Of a stretch of DNA of 64,000 nt, positions 1 to 8,057 are shown piece after piece (the first letter of the stretch is position 1; each line of letters opens with the position of its first letter). Source of the stretch: Clostridia bacterium (GTDB lineage Bacteria > Bacillota > Clostridia > Christensenellales > Borkfalkiaceae); contig JAFTWU010000009.1 of the NCBI GenBank assembly GCA_017465145.1, forward strand, positions 246,016 through 310,015, given 5' to 3'. The notes below the pieces were generated by a model that saw only the letters and a list, made by a program, of their open reading frames with translations, was not told the DNA's origin and did no database searches. A program made the position numbers and the translations under genes.

Positions 1-1
1 T

Positions 2-193
2 GCCGCAAACGGCTATCTAAGAAAGGCTTTAAGTTTTGCCGTAGAAAACACGGATATCAACCTAGTGTTGCCCGAAAAAAAGTATTGCACGGATAACGCC
101 TCTATGATAGCGGCAGAAGGTTTTATTCAGTATAATCAAGGCAAATTTGCCGATTTAACGTTAAACGCAAAAGCAGTAATGCCATTTAAATAA
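2..193 (+). CDS. tsaD: TsaD, tRNA N6-adenosine threonylcarbamoyltransferase (C-terminal part)
   Basis: This is the last 63 residues of a reading frame open at the left edge. TsaD transfers the threonylcarbamoyl group onto A37 of tRNAs that read ANN codons, working with TsaB and TsaE in the cytoplasm. The visible end holds the pattern typical of the family's C terminus: an Ala-Ala-Asn-Gly-Tyr-Leu-Arg substrate-loop segment, then CTDNASMIAAEG, in which the Asp belongs to the metal/nucleotide site, then a short ADLTLNA tail. The next gene starts 13 bases downstream, so they are probably cotranscribed. The identification rests on the tail only, but the CTDNAxMIAxxG pattern is very characteristic. 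Confidence 0.88.
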   Translation, partial: AANGYLRKALSFAVENTDINLVLPEKKYCTDNASMIAAEGFIQYNQGKFADLTLNAKAVMPFK

Positions 194-206
194 AGGAAGA
201 AAAAAT

Positions 207-491
207 ATGATTAAACACATTGTTTGTTTCAAATTGAAACAAGGCGAATCTGTTGAAAAAGCAAAAGAAGTTTTACTTAGTATGCAAGGCAACGTTCCTA
301 TGTTACGCGGTATAGAAGTTGGTGTTGACAAGTTGCACTCCGCCCGCTCTTACGACGTAATTTTGCAAGTCGTTTTGGACGATATGCAGGCTTTAGAAGA
401 ATATCAAAAAGACGCATATCATTGCGACGTTGTTAAAAAACATATGCACGCCGTTGTGGAAACAAGCGTAGCAATCGATTACGATATCTAA
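207..491 (+). CDS. Dabb-family (stress-responsive A/B barrel) protein
   Basis: A 94-residue protein that fits the Dabb dimeric alpha/beta-barrel family. It opens with the family signature MIKHIVCFKLK, has a central GIEVGVDKLHSARSYDVIL strand region, and ends with a YQKDAYHCDVVKKHM helix typical of these ferredoxin-like folds. Family members occur in plants and bacteria and most bacterial ones have no assigned reaction. It begins 13 bases after tsaD behind an AAAGGAAG ribosome binding site, suggesting one transcript, and it is followed by an intrinsic terminator. Function beyond the fold is not known. Confidence 0.8.
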   Translation: MIKHIVCFKLKQGESVEKAKEVLLSMQGNVPMLRGIEVGVDKLHSARSYDVILQVVLDDMQALEEYQKDAYHCDVVKKHMHAVVETSVAIDYDI

Positions 492-509
492 TATTTCAAA
501 ATAATAAAT

Positions 510-552
510 TTGGCATCTTAATAGATAAACTATAAGATGCCAAGTGTTTTTT
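510..552 (+). terminator. Intrinsic terminator after the Dabb gene
   Basis: Perfect 11-bp inverted repeat TTGGCATCTTA (510-520) and TAAGATGCCAA (533-543), then GTG and a short T run. It ends the tsaD-Dabb transcript and separates it from tRNA-Leu. Confidence 0.75.
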
Positions 553-677
553 ACAACAAAATAAACTCAAAAAAAATATTTTAGAATAAAAAATTTTTTT
601 TGAAAAGGAAAAGCAACGTAGCGACGTACGTATTTTGTCATTTGCCAAAATACCGTTAGCAAAGTTTGCTTTGACGC
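553..677. other. Intergenic stretch before tRNA-Leu with a small hairpin
   Basis: A very A/T-rich stretch up to about 600, then a more G/C-rich one holding a perfect 8-bp inverted repeat, GTATTTTG (630-637) and CAAAATAC (646-653). I could not place a convincing promoter for the tRNA, so the hairpin may lie in the tRNA precursor leader or mark an upstream boundary. Confidence 0.4.
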
Positions 678-760
678 GCGAGTATGGCGGAATTGGCAGA
701 CGCGTTAGATTCAGATTCTAGTGGGCGACCGTGCAAGTTCAAATCTTGTTACTCGCACCA
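678..760 (+). tRNA. tRNA-Leu (anticodon CAG)
   Basis: An 83-base class II tRNA. The acceptor stem is GCGAGTA (678-684) paired with TACTCGC (750-756), and the CCA end is encoded (758-760). The D arm contains TGGCGGAATTGGCAGACGC. The anticodon stem-loop is TTAGA-TTCAGAT-TCTAG, giving anticodon CAG, which reads CUG leucine codons. A long variable arm is followed by the T arm with GTTCAAATC. The long variable arm, stem pairing and anticodon all agree on leucine. A terminator follows immediately. Confidence 0.95.
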
Positions 761-761
761 A

Positions 762-790
762 AAAGACAACTACTTCGGTTGTCTTTTTTT
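762..790 (+). terminator. Intrinsic terminator of tRNA-Leu
   Basis: AAAGACAAC (762-770) pairs with GTTGTCTTT (778-786) around a 7-base loop and runs into T's, one base after the encoded CCA. This makes tRNA-Leu a single-gene transcript. Confidence 0.9.
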
Positions 791-860
791 GTTTTTTCTT
801 TTTAATATGACCAAACTTGTCATAAAAAGGTGTCAAAATAAAGAAAAAACGGTAAAAATT

Positions 861-1460
861 ATGAGTGTAAAATACAAACGTCCAACGTTTACAAAAAGAC
901 AATACGTATTAACGTTAACCGAAACTGTTGAATTTTTAACTAAAACTTTTGGCTATAAAAAACCCCCGAAAATAAAAGAAACTGTTTTGCCTAAAAATTG
1001 TTTTATGATGTATCGTTATGATGGTAAAAGCGGTATAATCTATTACAACTATAAAGAGTTTCTTCATAGATATCACAATAAAGAACAAAAGTTGCAAGAA
1101 ATGATTGTGGCAAACGACGCAGCACACGAAATGCGACACTTTTATCAATATAAACAAGTGAATAACGTAAATATACAAGAAAAATATTCTTTGCGCAAAA
1201 AATGGGCAAAATCAATTTACACACCAAATAGAATAAATATTAACGACAAAAAATATATAGATTCTTACTTGAAAGACCCGCTAGAAGTCGACGCGTTTTT
1301 GTTTGGATATCAATATTGTGCAGTCAATTATGACGTCGCTCTTATTTGCAGTATTCAAGGAAAAAAGCACTACGGTTTATTAAAAAATTATTGTCGTGAA
1401 TATTACGGCAAAATTGATAAAGACTTGTTTAACAAAAAAATTAAAAAGGCAATAGGATAG
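861..1460 (+). CDS. Putative zincin-like metalloprotease (HExxH protein)
   Basis: A 199-residue protein I cannot assign to a named family. It contains an HExxH zinc-protease motif, HEMRH (H89, E90, H93), followed about 50 residues later by a PLEVDAF segment in which E142 could be the third metal ligand, the gluzin layout. There is no signal peptide or membrane segment, so it looks cytoplasmic or carried by another system. The ATG at 861 is preferred: the ATG at 807 sits directly after the tRNA terminator's T tract with no ribosome binding site, and the longer open frame runs through the tRNA. Lysine-rich composition and a lone position beside a tRNA suggest an accessory gene. A terminator follows. 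Confidence 0.6.
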   Translation: MSVKYKRPTFTKRQYVLTLTETVEFLTKTFGYKKPPKIKETVLPKNCFMMYRYDGKSGIIYYNYKEFLHRYHNKEQKLQEMIVANDAAHEMRHFYQYKQVNNVNIQEKYSLRKKWAKSIYTPNRININDKKYIDSYLKDPLEVDAFLFGYQYCAVNYDVALICSIQGKKHYGLLKNYCREYYGKIDKDLFNKKIKKAIG

Positions 1461-1473
1461 TATACAATGTCTT

Positions 1474-1523
1474 TTTCCGCATTATTAAGTTTAAAAACTT
1501 TTTATGCGGAAATTTTATTTTTA
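1474..1523 (+). terminator. Intrinsic terminator after the metalloprotease-like gene
   Basis: TTTCCGCAT (1474-1482) pairs with ATGCGGAAA (1504-1512) and is followed by a TTTTATTTTT tract. The loop is long (21 bases) and A/T-rich. Confidence 0.7.
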
Positions 1524-1538
1524 TAACCATATTTTGCC

Positions 1539-1567
1539 TTGACTTTAACTATAAAAAAGCGTATTAT
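1539..1567 (+). promoter_or_regulatory. Promoter of the ClC transporter gene
   Basis: TTGACT at 1539-1544 and TATTAT at 1562-1567 are separated by 17 bases, ahead of the AAGG-type ribosome binding site of the ClC gene. Its position shows that an upstream in-frame TTG at 1539 is a -35 box, not a start codon. Confidence 0.65.
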
Positions 1568-1598
1568 TAACAAGGAAAATAAAGGCGAAAAGGTCAAT

Positions 1599-3194
1599 AT
1601 GGCAAAAGGAAAATACAAAGAATATTTAAAAAACGTTATCCCCGCAATTATATATAGTGTTGTATGCGGTATTTTAACGGGTGGCGTTATATTTTCTTTT
1701 AAGTTTATCGCAAGTAAAATAGAGGGTTGGTCGCGTAGCGTATATCAAACTGCGCAAGCTAAACCTTGGCTTATTGCGATAATTTTCGTCGTGCTAATTT
1801 TGTTCGCTGTATTAATGGCTTTTATCCATAAACTTGCCCCCGAAACAAAAGGTGGCGGTATACCTAGAAGTGAAGGGGTTTTGCGCGGTGTTTTATCATT
1901 TAGACCGTTGCGCACCTTCCTTGGCACTTTCTTTGGCAGTTTAATCAGTTTTGTCGCAGGCGTTCCCGTTGGAACGGAAGGTCCGTCAGTTTTGCTTGGT
2001 ACATCTATCGGTGGCTTTACGGGTATGATAGATAAACGCCAACTTGCATGGCGTCGTTACGTTATGACGGGCGGTGCAGGAGCAGGTTTTGCGGTGGCAA
2101 CGGGCGCTTACGTTTCAGGTATACTTTTTGCCTTAGAAGAAATTCATAAACGCTTTACGCCTATGCTTGTTTTAACTGTTGCGATAAGCGTTATATCGGC
2201 AGGTTGCGTTAACGAACTATTATGTCAATTAACGGGCGTTAACCCCAGTCTTTTTTCTAATCTTATCATAGCAAAATTCAAACTATCTCACGTTGGCTAT
2301 CTTATCCTTTTAGGCTTAATCGTTGGCGGAACGGTTGCGCTATTCGACTTTTTAGTAAAACTTTATTCCATTAATAAAGTAAAAACGAAAAGTAAATACG
2401 GCGCGTTTATAAAATTAGTAATAATTTTTATCGCAACGGGCGTTTTGGCGTTAACTTTACCAGACGCCGTTTATAGCGGACACCACCTTATAGAAGAATT
2501 ATTATTCGGCAACAAAACGGCGCTTTTACTTGCTTTAATTTTACTAGTTCGCTTTATTTTAATGTTAACGGTAACCGACTGTAACGTTACGGGCGGAATA
2601 TTTATTCCTATGCTAGCAATCGGTGCACTAACGGGCGCATTAGTTAGTAAATTACTAGTGATTTTAGGCTTACCACAAGAATATACTCAAGCGGTAATTT
2701 TGCTTTCTACGTGCGCGTTTATCGGTGGAATTTTGCGCGCACCCTTAACTGCAACCGTATTGTTTATAGAAATTACGGGGCAATTTAACAATTTAATTTT
2801 CGTTGCGATAGTAATTTTTATCGTTACCTTAATTACGGAAGTCCTTAATCAAAAAGCGTTATACGATAGAAAGTTAGAAAGCATGCAAGAAGAACAAGTT
2901 GCGGGCAAATCACCCACAATATCTCACTTTAAGATGACCGTTTGCGCGGGCGCTTTCGTGGTTGGCAAATCGGTAAGGGATATCATGTGGCCCACGTCTT
3001 CAGTAGTGGTTAGCGTTAAACATTTAAACGGCAACGCACAAGATAGCGCTAACGACGGCGAAAAGGTTCTATTTGCGGGCGATACTATAATTATTCGCGC
3101 TAAATATTACGATAAAGTTGAACTTACCACAATGCTTAAAAATTTAGTCGGCAAAGATTCTATAATAGAAGAATACTTTCCCGAAAAGTATTAA
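1599..3194 (+). CDS. ClC-family chloride channel/antiporter with C-terminal TrkA-C domain
   Basis: A 531-residue polytopic membrane protein of the ClC family, which moves Cl- through a channel or by 2Cl-/H+ exchange. Its selectivity-filter motifs are present in order: GGGIP (85-89, usually GSGIP), GTEGP (125-129) with the gating glutamate E127, a GILFALEEIHKRF helix whose glutamates match the internal proton glutamate of the E. coli exchanger, and GGIFIP (332-337). Having both glutamates favours exchange over a channel. The last roughly 80 residues are soluble and resemble a TrkA-C/RCK_C ligand domain, ending GEKVLFAGDTIIIRAKY. The start is the ATG at 1599, after AAGGCGAAAAGG. It is transcribed alone, with its own promoter and terminator. 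Confidence 0.9.
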   Translation: MAKGKYKEYLKNVIPAIIYSVVCGILTGGVIFSFKFIASKIEGWSRSVYQTAQAKPWLIAIIFVVLILFAVLMAFIHKLAPETKGGGIPRSEGVLRGVLSFRPLRTFLGTFFGSLISFVAGVPVGTEGPSVLLGTSIGGFTGMIDKRQLAWRRYVMTGGAGAGFAVATGAYVSGILFALEEIHKRFTPMLVLTVAISVISAGCVNELLCQLTGVNPSLFSNLIIAKFKLSHVGYLILLGLIVGGTVALFDFLVKLYSINKVKTKSKYGAFIKLVIIFIATGVLALTLPDAVYSGHHLIEELLFGNKTALLLALILLVRFILMLTVTDCNVTGGIFIPMLAIGALTGALVSKLLVILGLPQEYTQAVILLSTCAFIGGILRAPLTATVLFIEITGQFNNLIFVAIVIFIVTLITEVLNQKALYDRKLESMQEEQVAGKSPTISHFKMTVCAGAFVVGKSVRDIMWPTSSVVVSVKHLNGNAQDSANDGEKVLFAGDTIIIRAKYYDKVELTTMLKNLVGKDSIIEEYFPEKY

Positions 3195-3251
3195 GATGGA
3201 AAATAATCTGTAAAAGTATGAAAAACAAATAAAATTTCTAACTTTAATAAG

Positions 3252-3276
3252 CCACGGTAACCGCCGTGGTTTTTTT
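3252..3276 (+). terminator. Intrinsic terminator after the ClC gene
   Basis: CCACGG (3252-3257) pairs with CCGTGG (3264-3269) around a 6-base loop, followed by a T7 tract. It isolates the ClC gene from the purine operon. Confidence 0.85.
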
Positions 3277-3344
3277 ATTAAATAAAACACAAAAAAAATT
3301 AGTTTAAATAGGTCGTTAATTTTAAATTAACGGGGGTTAAATAT

Positions 3345-3374
3345 TTGACTTAAAACTACAATTTATGATAAAAT
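3345..3374 (+). promoter_or_regulatory. Promoter of the purine operon
   Basis: TTGACT (3345-3350), an 18-base spacer, and TAAAAT (3369-3374) with an extended -10 TG at 3366-3367. About 80 bases of leader follow before purE, including ACCCG...CGGGGT. I looked for a purine riboswitch core here and did not find one. Confidence 0.6.
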
Positions 3375-3463
3375 CAAATCGTTATAATCGGTAATATTTT
3401 TTTTGCTTTGAATATACCCGTTAAAAAGCGGGGTAAAGGGGCAAAAATTTATAGGAGAAACGT

Positions 3464-3952
3464 ATGAAAAAAGTTGGCTTAATAATGGGTAGCGATAGCG
3501 ATTTACCTATCGTAAATAAAGCAACGGCTATTTTAAAAGAACTTGGCATACCTTTTGAAGCGCATATCTATTCTGCGCACCGCACTCCCGAACAAGTTGA
3601 TGCGTTCACGTCATCGGCATACGATAACGGCTTTGGCGCTATCATATGTTTTGCAGGTATGGCGGCACACCTTGCAGGCGCAGTTGCAGCAAGAACGGTT
3701 CTTCCCGTTATCGGTGTACCTTGCAAATCTTCTAACCTTGACGGACTTGACGCGCTTTTGTCAACCGTTCAAATGCCTAGCGGTATCCCCGTAGCAACCG
3801 TTGCAATAGACGGCGGTGCAAACGCGGCTTTACTTGCAGCACAAATTATAGCAACGTCTGATAGCGACCTTTACGCTAAACTAAAAGCGAAAAGGCTTTC
3901 CGACGCGCAAAAAGTTTTAAATAAGGACGCAGATCTTCTAGCAAAATTGTAA
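3464..3952 (+). CDS. purE: PurE, N5-carboxyaminoimidazole ribonucleotide mutase / AIR carboxylase subunit
   Basis: A 162-residue cytoplasmic enzyme that forms CAIR (4-carboxy-5-aminoimidazole ribonucleotide), purine step 6. The family marks are all visible: MGSDSDLP (phosphate loop), SAHRTPE with the catalytic His, FAGMAAHLAG, GVPCKSS and a QMPSGIPVATVAI strand. SAHRT resembles the class I enzymes, which use N5-CAIR made by PurK, but there is no purK in this window, so the carboxyl donor cannot be settled here. It is the first gene of the purine block, behind GGAGAAACGT. A short hairpin separates it from purC. Confidence 0.95.
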   Translation: MKKVGLIMGSDSDLPIVNKATAILKELGIPFEAHIYSAHRTPEQVDAFTSSAYDNGFGAIICFAGMAAHLAGAVAARTVLPVIGVPCKSSNLDGLDALLSTVQMPSGIPVATVAIDGGANAALLAAQIIATSDSDLYAKLKAKRLSDAQKVLNKDADLLAKL

Positions 3953-3961
3953 AATTTATTG

Positions 3962-3983
3962 CAAAGACGACACTGCGTCTTTG
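3962..3983 (+). other. Intercistronic hairpin purE-purC
   Basis: CAAAGACG (3962-3969) pairs perfectly with CGTCTTTG (3976-3983) with a 6-base loop. There is no clear T tract, so it is more likely an mRNA processing or stability hairpin than a full terminator. Confidence 0.5.
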
Positions 3984-4081
3984 TATTTAATAAAGTTAAT
4001 ATCGCAAAATTTTTCAAATTAATTTACGATAAAAAATAAATTTAAAAAAAGAAATTTTATTTATCCAAAAGGAGAAATTAT

Positions 4082-4771
4082 ATGAAAACAGAACTCGTTT
4101 ACACAGGCAAAACTAAAAACGTTTATTCACTTGAAAACGGCAACTACTTGCTTAAATTCAAAGATGATTGCACCGGTAAAGACGGTGTGTTTGACCCAGG
4201 TGAAAACTCAGTTGGTTTAACCATTGAAGACGTTGGCGACGTAAACTTACGTATGTCTATCTATTACTTCGAAAAAATCAACGCTGCAGGTATCTACACC
4301 CACTACGTAAGCGCAAATCTTAACGATACCACTATGGAAGTGCGTCCCGCAAAGGCTTTCGGTAAGGGCTTAGAAGTTATCTGCCGTTATAAAGCAGTTG
4401 GCAGTTTCTACCGTCGTTATTCAGACTATATCGAAGAAGGTGCAGACCTTCCCGCATACGTAGAAACCACTTTTAAGAACGACGCAAAGGGCGACCCCCT
4501 AGTTACTAAGGACGGTTTAGTTGACCTTGGCGTTATGACTGCAAGTCAATACGACGACCTTAAGGCAATGACTCAACAAATCACCAAAATCATTGCAGAC
4601 GACTTAAAAGAAAAGGGTTTAGACCTTTACGATATTAAATTTGAATTTGGTTACGATAAAGAAGGCAAGGTAATGCTTATCGACGAAATCGCATCAGGTA
4701 ACATGCGCGTTTATAAAGACGGTAAGTATATCGACCCCATGACTTTATCTAAACTTTTCTTTGCGAAATAA
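4082..4771 (+). CDS. purC: PurC, phosphoribosylaminoimidazole-succinocarboxamide synthase
   Basis: A 229-residue SAICAR synthetase, which joins CAIR to aspartate using ATP. It opens with [23 protein letters not shown], the ATP-binding N-terminal hairpin, has [17 protein letters not shown] in place of the usual EVRNxxAGS segment, and ends with IKFEFGYD and [18 protein letters not shown], which carry the metal and nucleotide contacts. Length matches the bacterial single-domain form. It starts 9 bases after AAAGGAG and sits between purE and purF in the operon. Confidence 0.95.
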   Translation: MKTELVYTGKTKNVYSLENGNYLLKFKDDCTGKDGVFDPGENSVGLTIEDVGDVNLRMSIYYFEKINAAGIYTHYVSANLNDTTMEVRPAKAFGKGLEVICRYKAVGSFYRRYSDYIEEGADLPAYVETTFKNDAKGDPLVTKDGLVDLGVMTASQYDDLKAMTQQITKIIADDLKEKGLDLYDIKFEFGYDKEGKVMLIDEIASGNMRVYKDGKYIDPMTLSKLFFAK

Positions 4772-4826
4772 TAGGCAAAACTTCTTGGCATTAAATTTTT
4801 AACATCTTTGTAGGAGGTAACGATTA

Positions 4827-6251
4827 ATGGGTGGTTATTTTGGCTGTGTAAGTCATAACGACGCCATTCCGCAAATTTTTTACGGCACGGACTATCACTC
4901 GCACTTGGGCACTCACCGTGGCGGTATTGCGGTATACGATAAAACGATTGGTTTGCAACGCGAAATTCACAGCATTGAAAACTCTCCGTTTAGAACTAAG
5001 TTCGAACACGTTTTCAATAGAATGAAGGGAACTTCGGGTATCGGTTGCATAAGCGACTTCGACCCACAACCTTTGCTTATCCGTTCACACTTTGGCACTT
5101 ACGCATTGTGTTTTACGGGTGCAATCAGCAACGCCAAAGTTCTTATAGACGAATATCTTAAAACCACGGGCGGTCATTTTGACGCTATGACGGGTGGCGG
5201 TGTAAACAACGTTGAATTGCTTTCCGTTTTAATCAATCAAAAATCAGACTTCGTTGAAGGTATAAAATTTGCCCAAAGCAAAATTGAAGGTTCGGCTTGT
5301 ATTTTAATATTAAAAGACGACGGCTCAATTATTGCGGCAAGGGATAAACTTGGCAGATTGCCTATGGCTATCGGCAAGGGAGAAGACGGGTATTGCGTAG
5401 CGTTTGAATCTTTCGCATATAGAAAACTTGGCTATGAAGACGAACGCGAACTTGGTCCCGGTGAAATTGTAGAAATAAGTGTAGACGGTATAAAACAATT
5501 ATCAGCCCCCGGTAAAGATATGCGCGTATGTGCTTTTCTTTGGAGTTATTACGGCTTTCCCACTTCAACTTACGAAGGTGTTAACGTAGAAGTTATGCGT
5601 TACCGCAACGGTCAAATTATGGCTAGGGCGGATAAAAGCGCCGGCGTTGGTAAGGACGTTGACTACGTTGGCGGTGTGCCCGATAGCGGTACGTCACACG
5701 CGATAGGTTATGCAGGGGAGTTCGGCAAACCATTTGCTCGCGCGTTTATAAAATACACTCCCACTTGGGCAAGAAGTTTCACTCCGCCACAACAAATGGA
5801 TAGAAATAAAATTGCCAGAATGAAACAAATCCCCATACACGACCTTATCCAAGATAAAAAATTAATGTTTATCGACGACAGTATCGTAAGGGGAACGCAA
5901 ATAGGCAAAACCGTAGATTTTCTTTACTCTAACGGTGCAACCGAAGTTCACATGCGCTCTGCATGTCCCCCCATTATGTACGGTTGTAAATATCTAAATT
6001 TCAGCCGTAACACAAGCGATATGGACTTAATTACAAGGCGCACCATTTTAGAACTTGAAGGTGAAGAAGGTTTCAAATATTTAGAAGAATATAGTGACGG
6101 CAACACAAAGCGTGGCAAGGCACTTCGCGAAAAGATGGCAAAGGACTTATCACTCACGTCGTTAGACTTCCAGTCGTTAGAAGGCGTAATTCAAGCAATC
6201 GGCATAGACCCATGCAAGTTATGTACTTACTGCTGGACGGGTAAAGAATAA
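4827..6251 (+). CDS. purF: PurF-type amidophosphoribosyltransferase lacking the N-terminal catalytic cysteine
   Basis: A 474-residue protein with an Ntn-glutaminase-like N-terminal domain and a C-terminal type I PRTase domain. PurF makes 5-phosphoribosylamine from PRPP, the committed purine step. The PRPP loop is clear, LMFIDDSIVRGT (346-357). Cys235, Cys380/387, Cys463 and Cys466 could supply the Fe-S cluster seen in Bacillus PurF. Normal PurF begins Cys-Gly-Ile/Val-Phe-Gly, with Cys1 as the glutaminase nucleophile. Here the start is Met-Gly-Gly-Tyr-Phe-Gly-Cys, so Cys1 is glycine and the nearest Cys is residue 7. The start is firm because AGGAGG lies 8 bases upstream. From memory, similar MGG-type PurF proteins occur in Bacteroides and Clostridia. 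It may use ammonia or a partner glutaminase. Confidence 0.88.
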   Translation: MGGYFGCVSHNDAIPQIFYGTDYHSHLGTHRGGIAVYDKTIGLQREIHSIENSPFRTKFEHVFNRMKGTSGIGCISDFDPQPLLIRSHFGTYALCFTGAISNAKVLIDEYLKTTGGHFDAMTGGGVNNVELLSVLINQKSDFVEGIKFAQSKIEGSACILILKDDGSIIAARDKLGRLPMAIGKGEDGYCVAFESFAYRKLGYEDERELGPGEIVEISVDGIKQLSAPGKDMRVCAFLWSYYGFPTSTYEGVNVEVMRYRNGQIMARADKSAGVGKDVDYVGGVPDSGTSHAIGYAGEFGKPFARAFIKYTPTWARSFTPPQQMDRNKIARMKQIPIHDLIQDKKLMFIDDSIVRGTQIGKTVDFLYSNGATEVHMRSACPPIMYGCKYLNFSRNTSDMDLITRRTILELEGEEGFKYLEEYSDGNTKRGKALREKMAKDLSLTSLDFQSLEGVIQAIGIDPCKLCTYCWTGKE

Positions 6252-6269
6252 AAAAGGAAGGAAAAAATT

Positions 6270-7313
6270 ATGCACGAAAAATCAAAATCAGAAGCATATG
6301 CAGCAGCTGGCGTAGATATCACGGCAGGTTATAAATCAGTTGAACTTATGAAAAAACATATCGCAAGGACTATGACTAAAGGCGTTTGTTCAGACGTTGG
6401 CGGTTTCGGTGGTCTTTTCGAAATGGATTTAGAAGGTATTTCAAAACCGGTTTTAGTTAGCGGTACAGACGGCGTAGGCACCAAATTAAAGTTGGCGTTC
6501 TTAATGGATAAGCACGATACCGTTGGTATTGACTGTGTAGCAATGTGCGTTAACGACGTTATTTGCTGTGGTGCAAAACCTTTATTCTTCCTTGACTATA
6601 TCGCGTGCGGTAAAAACGTTCCAGAAAGAATTGCAGATATCGTTAAAGGCGTTTGTGAAGGTTGCGTTCAATCAGGTGCAGCGCTAATCGGTGGCGAAAC
6701 TGCAGAAATGCCTGGTTTCTATCCTATCGACGAATACGATTTAGCAGGTTACTGCACGGGTATCGTAGATAAAGACAAAATTATCAACAACAAACTTATG
6801 GCTGAAGGGGACGTTGTAATTGCACTTGCATCAAGCGGTGTTCACTCTAACGGTTTCTCTTTGGTTAGAAAGGTTTTCGACGTAGAAAAGGCAGACCTAA
6901 AAGCACCCGTTAGCGAACTTAACGGCAAGTCTTTGGGCGAAACCTTACTTACCCCCACCAAAATTTACGTTAAATCAGTTCTTGCCCTTATAGAAGAAGT
7001 TAAGGTTAAGGGTATTTCTCACATTACCGGTGGCGGTTTCTATGAAAATATTCCCAGAAGTATTCCCGATGGTCTATGCGCTAAAATTGATAAAAAATCA
7101 GTTAAAATTCTTCCCATCTTTAACTATCTTGCTAAAGTTGGCAACGTTTGTGAACGCGATATGTTCAACACCTTCAATATGGGCGTTGGTATGAGCATCG
7201 TGGTTGCAAAAGAAGACGTTAATAAGGCACTTGAAATCTTAAAGGCTAACGGTGAAGACGCTTACGTTATAGGCGAAATCGTTAAAGGCGAAGATAAGAT
7301 TGAAATTATCTAA
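6270..7313 (+). CDS. purM: PurM, phosphoribosylformylglycinamidine cyclo-ligase
   Basis: A 347-residue AIR synthetase, which closes the imidazole ring of FGAM with ATP (purine step 5). The order of motifs is typical: [19 protein letters not shown] at the N terminus, [15 protein letters not shown] (metal and ATP contacts), [32 protein letters not shown], and a C-terminal [13 protein letters not shown]. Length equals the family norm. It follows purF by 18 bases with an AAGGAAGG ribosome binding site. Confidence 0.96.
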   Translation: MHEKSKSEAYAAAGVDITAGYKSVELMKKHIARTMTKGVCSDVGGFGGLFEMDLEGISKPVLVSGTDGVGTKLKLAFLMDKHDTVGIDCVAMCVNDVICCGAKPLFFLDYIACGKNVPERIADIVKGVCEGCVQSGAALIGGETAEMPGFYPIDEYDLAGYCTGIVDKDKIINNKLMAEGDVVIALASSGVHSNGFSLVRKVFDVEKADLKAPVSELNGKSLGETLLTPTKIYVKSVLALIEEVKVKGISHITGGGFYENIPRSIPDGLCAKIDKKSVKILPIFNYLAKVGNVCERDMFNTFNMGVGMSIVVAKEDVNKALEILKANGEDAYVIGEIVKGEDKIEII

Positions 7314-7397
7314 TTTCCGCTTTTAATATTTTAATAAACGGATTTTAATAATAAAACTATAAATTTATAGCAAATAAACGCTAAAAAGGTGAAAGTA

Positions 7398-8006
7398 GTG
7401 AAACAAGTTAACGTAGCGGTTCTAGTATCGGGCGGCGGCACTAACTTGCAAGCGCTTATAGACGCGCAAGGCAAGGTAATTAAAAACGGCAAAATCAGTT
7501 TGGTAATATCAAATAACGCTAACGCTTATGCGTTGCAACGCGCAAAAAACGCTGATATCAAAACTGCCGTTGTATTAAAGAAAGAATTTGCCACCCAACG
7601 CGATTTTGAAGAAAAACTTATATCAATCTTGCGCGAAAACGATATAGATTTAATCGTTTTGGCAGGGTTTATGAGTATTTTAAGCGAATATTTTACTTCA
7701 ACCTATAAAGACCGCATAATCAACGTGCACCCATCACTTATTCCATCTTTTTGCGGTAAAGGTTTTTACGGCTTAAAGGTGCATGAAGAAGCCCTTAAAT
7801 ACGGTGTTAAAGTTACGGGCGCAACCGTGCATTTCGTTAACGAAATACCAGACGGTGGCAAGATAATTATGCAAAAAGCGGTAAAAATTAGAAAGGGCGA
7901 CACGCCCGAAATTTTGCAAAAAAGGGTAATGGTGCAAGCCGAATGGAAAATTTTGCCCGCATCTACCGAACTAGTTTGCAAAAATATCTTAAAAGAAAAA
8001 AATTAA
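7398..8006 (+). CDS. purN: PurN, phosphoribosylglycinamide formyltransferase
   Basis: A 202-residue 10-formyl-THF-dependent GAR transformylase (purine step 3). It has VLVSGGGTNLQALID (phosphate loop), the catalytic NVHPSLIPSF (Asn and His), and the DGG of VNEIPDGGKIIMQ carrying the catalytic Asp. The open frame can begin at GTG 7389, but GTG 7398 is better placed after AAAAAGGTGA and gives a first residue next to the fold's first strand. About 75 bases separate it from purM. Confidence 0.93.
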   Translation: MKQVNVAVLVSGGGTNLQALIDAQGKVIKNGKISLVISNNANAYALQRAKNADIKTAVVLKKEFATQRDFEEKLISILRENDIDLIVLAGFMSILSEYFTSTYKDRIINVHPSLIPSFCGKGFYGLKVHEEALKYGVKVTGATVHFVNEIPDGGKIIMQKAVKIRKGDTPEILQKRVMVQAEWKILPASTELVCKNILKEKN

Positions 8007-8057
8007 ACTTAAATTAAAAGTTTGGATAGTTTACTACCCAACTCTTAAGGAGAAATT

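Noticed and set aside
684-860. Open frame running from inside tRNA-Leu into the metalloprotease-like gene
   Set aside because: It covers the tRNA and its terminator and has no ribosome binding site. The start at 861 is more likely.
678-1460. Integrated element at tRNA-Leu
   Set aside because: No integrase, no duplicated tRNA 3' end and only one unexplained gene, so it is not supported beyond a suggestion.
1539-1598. N-terminal extension of the ClC protein from a TTG at 1539
   Set aside because: The TTG is the -35 hexamer of a well-spaced promoter, and AAGG lies before the ATG at 1599.
3375-3463. Possible purine or PRPP riboswitch before purE
   Set aside because: Neither the purine aptamer core (TATA...TTTCTACC...) nor another known class could be matched. 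Only a weak hairpin is present.
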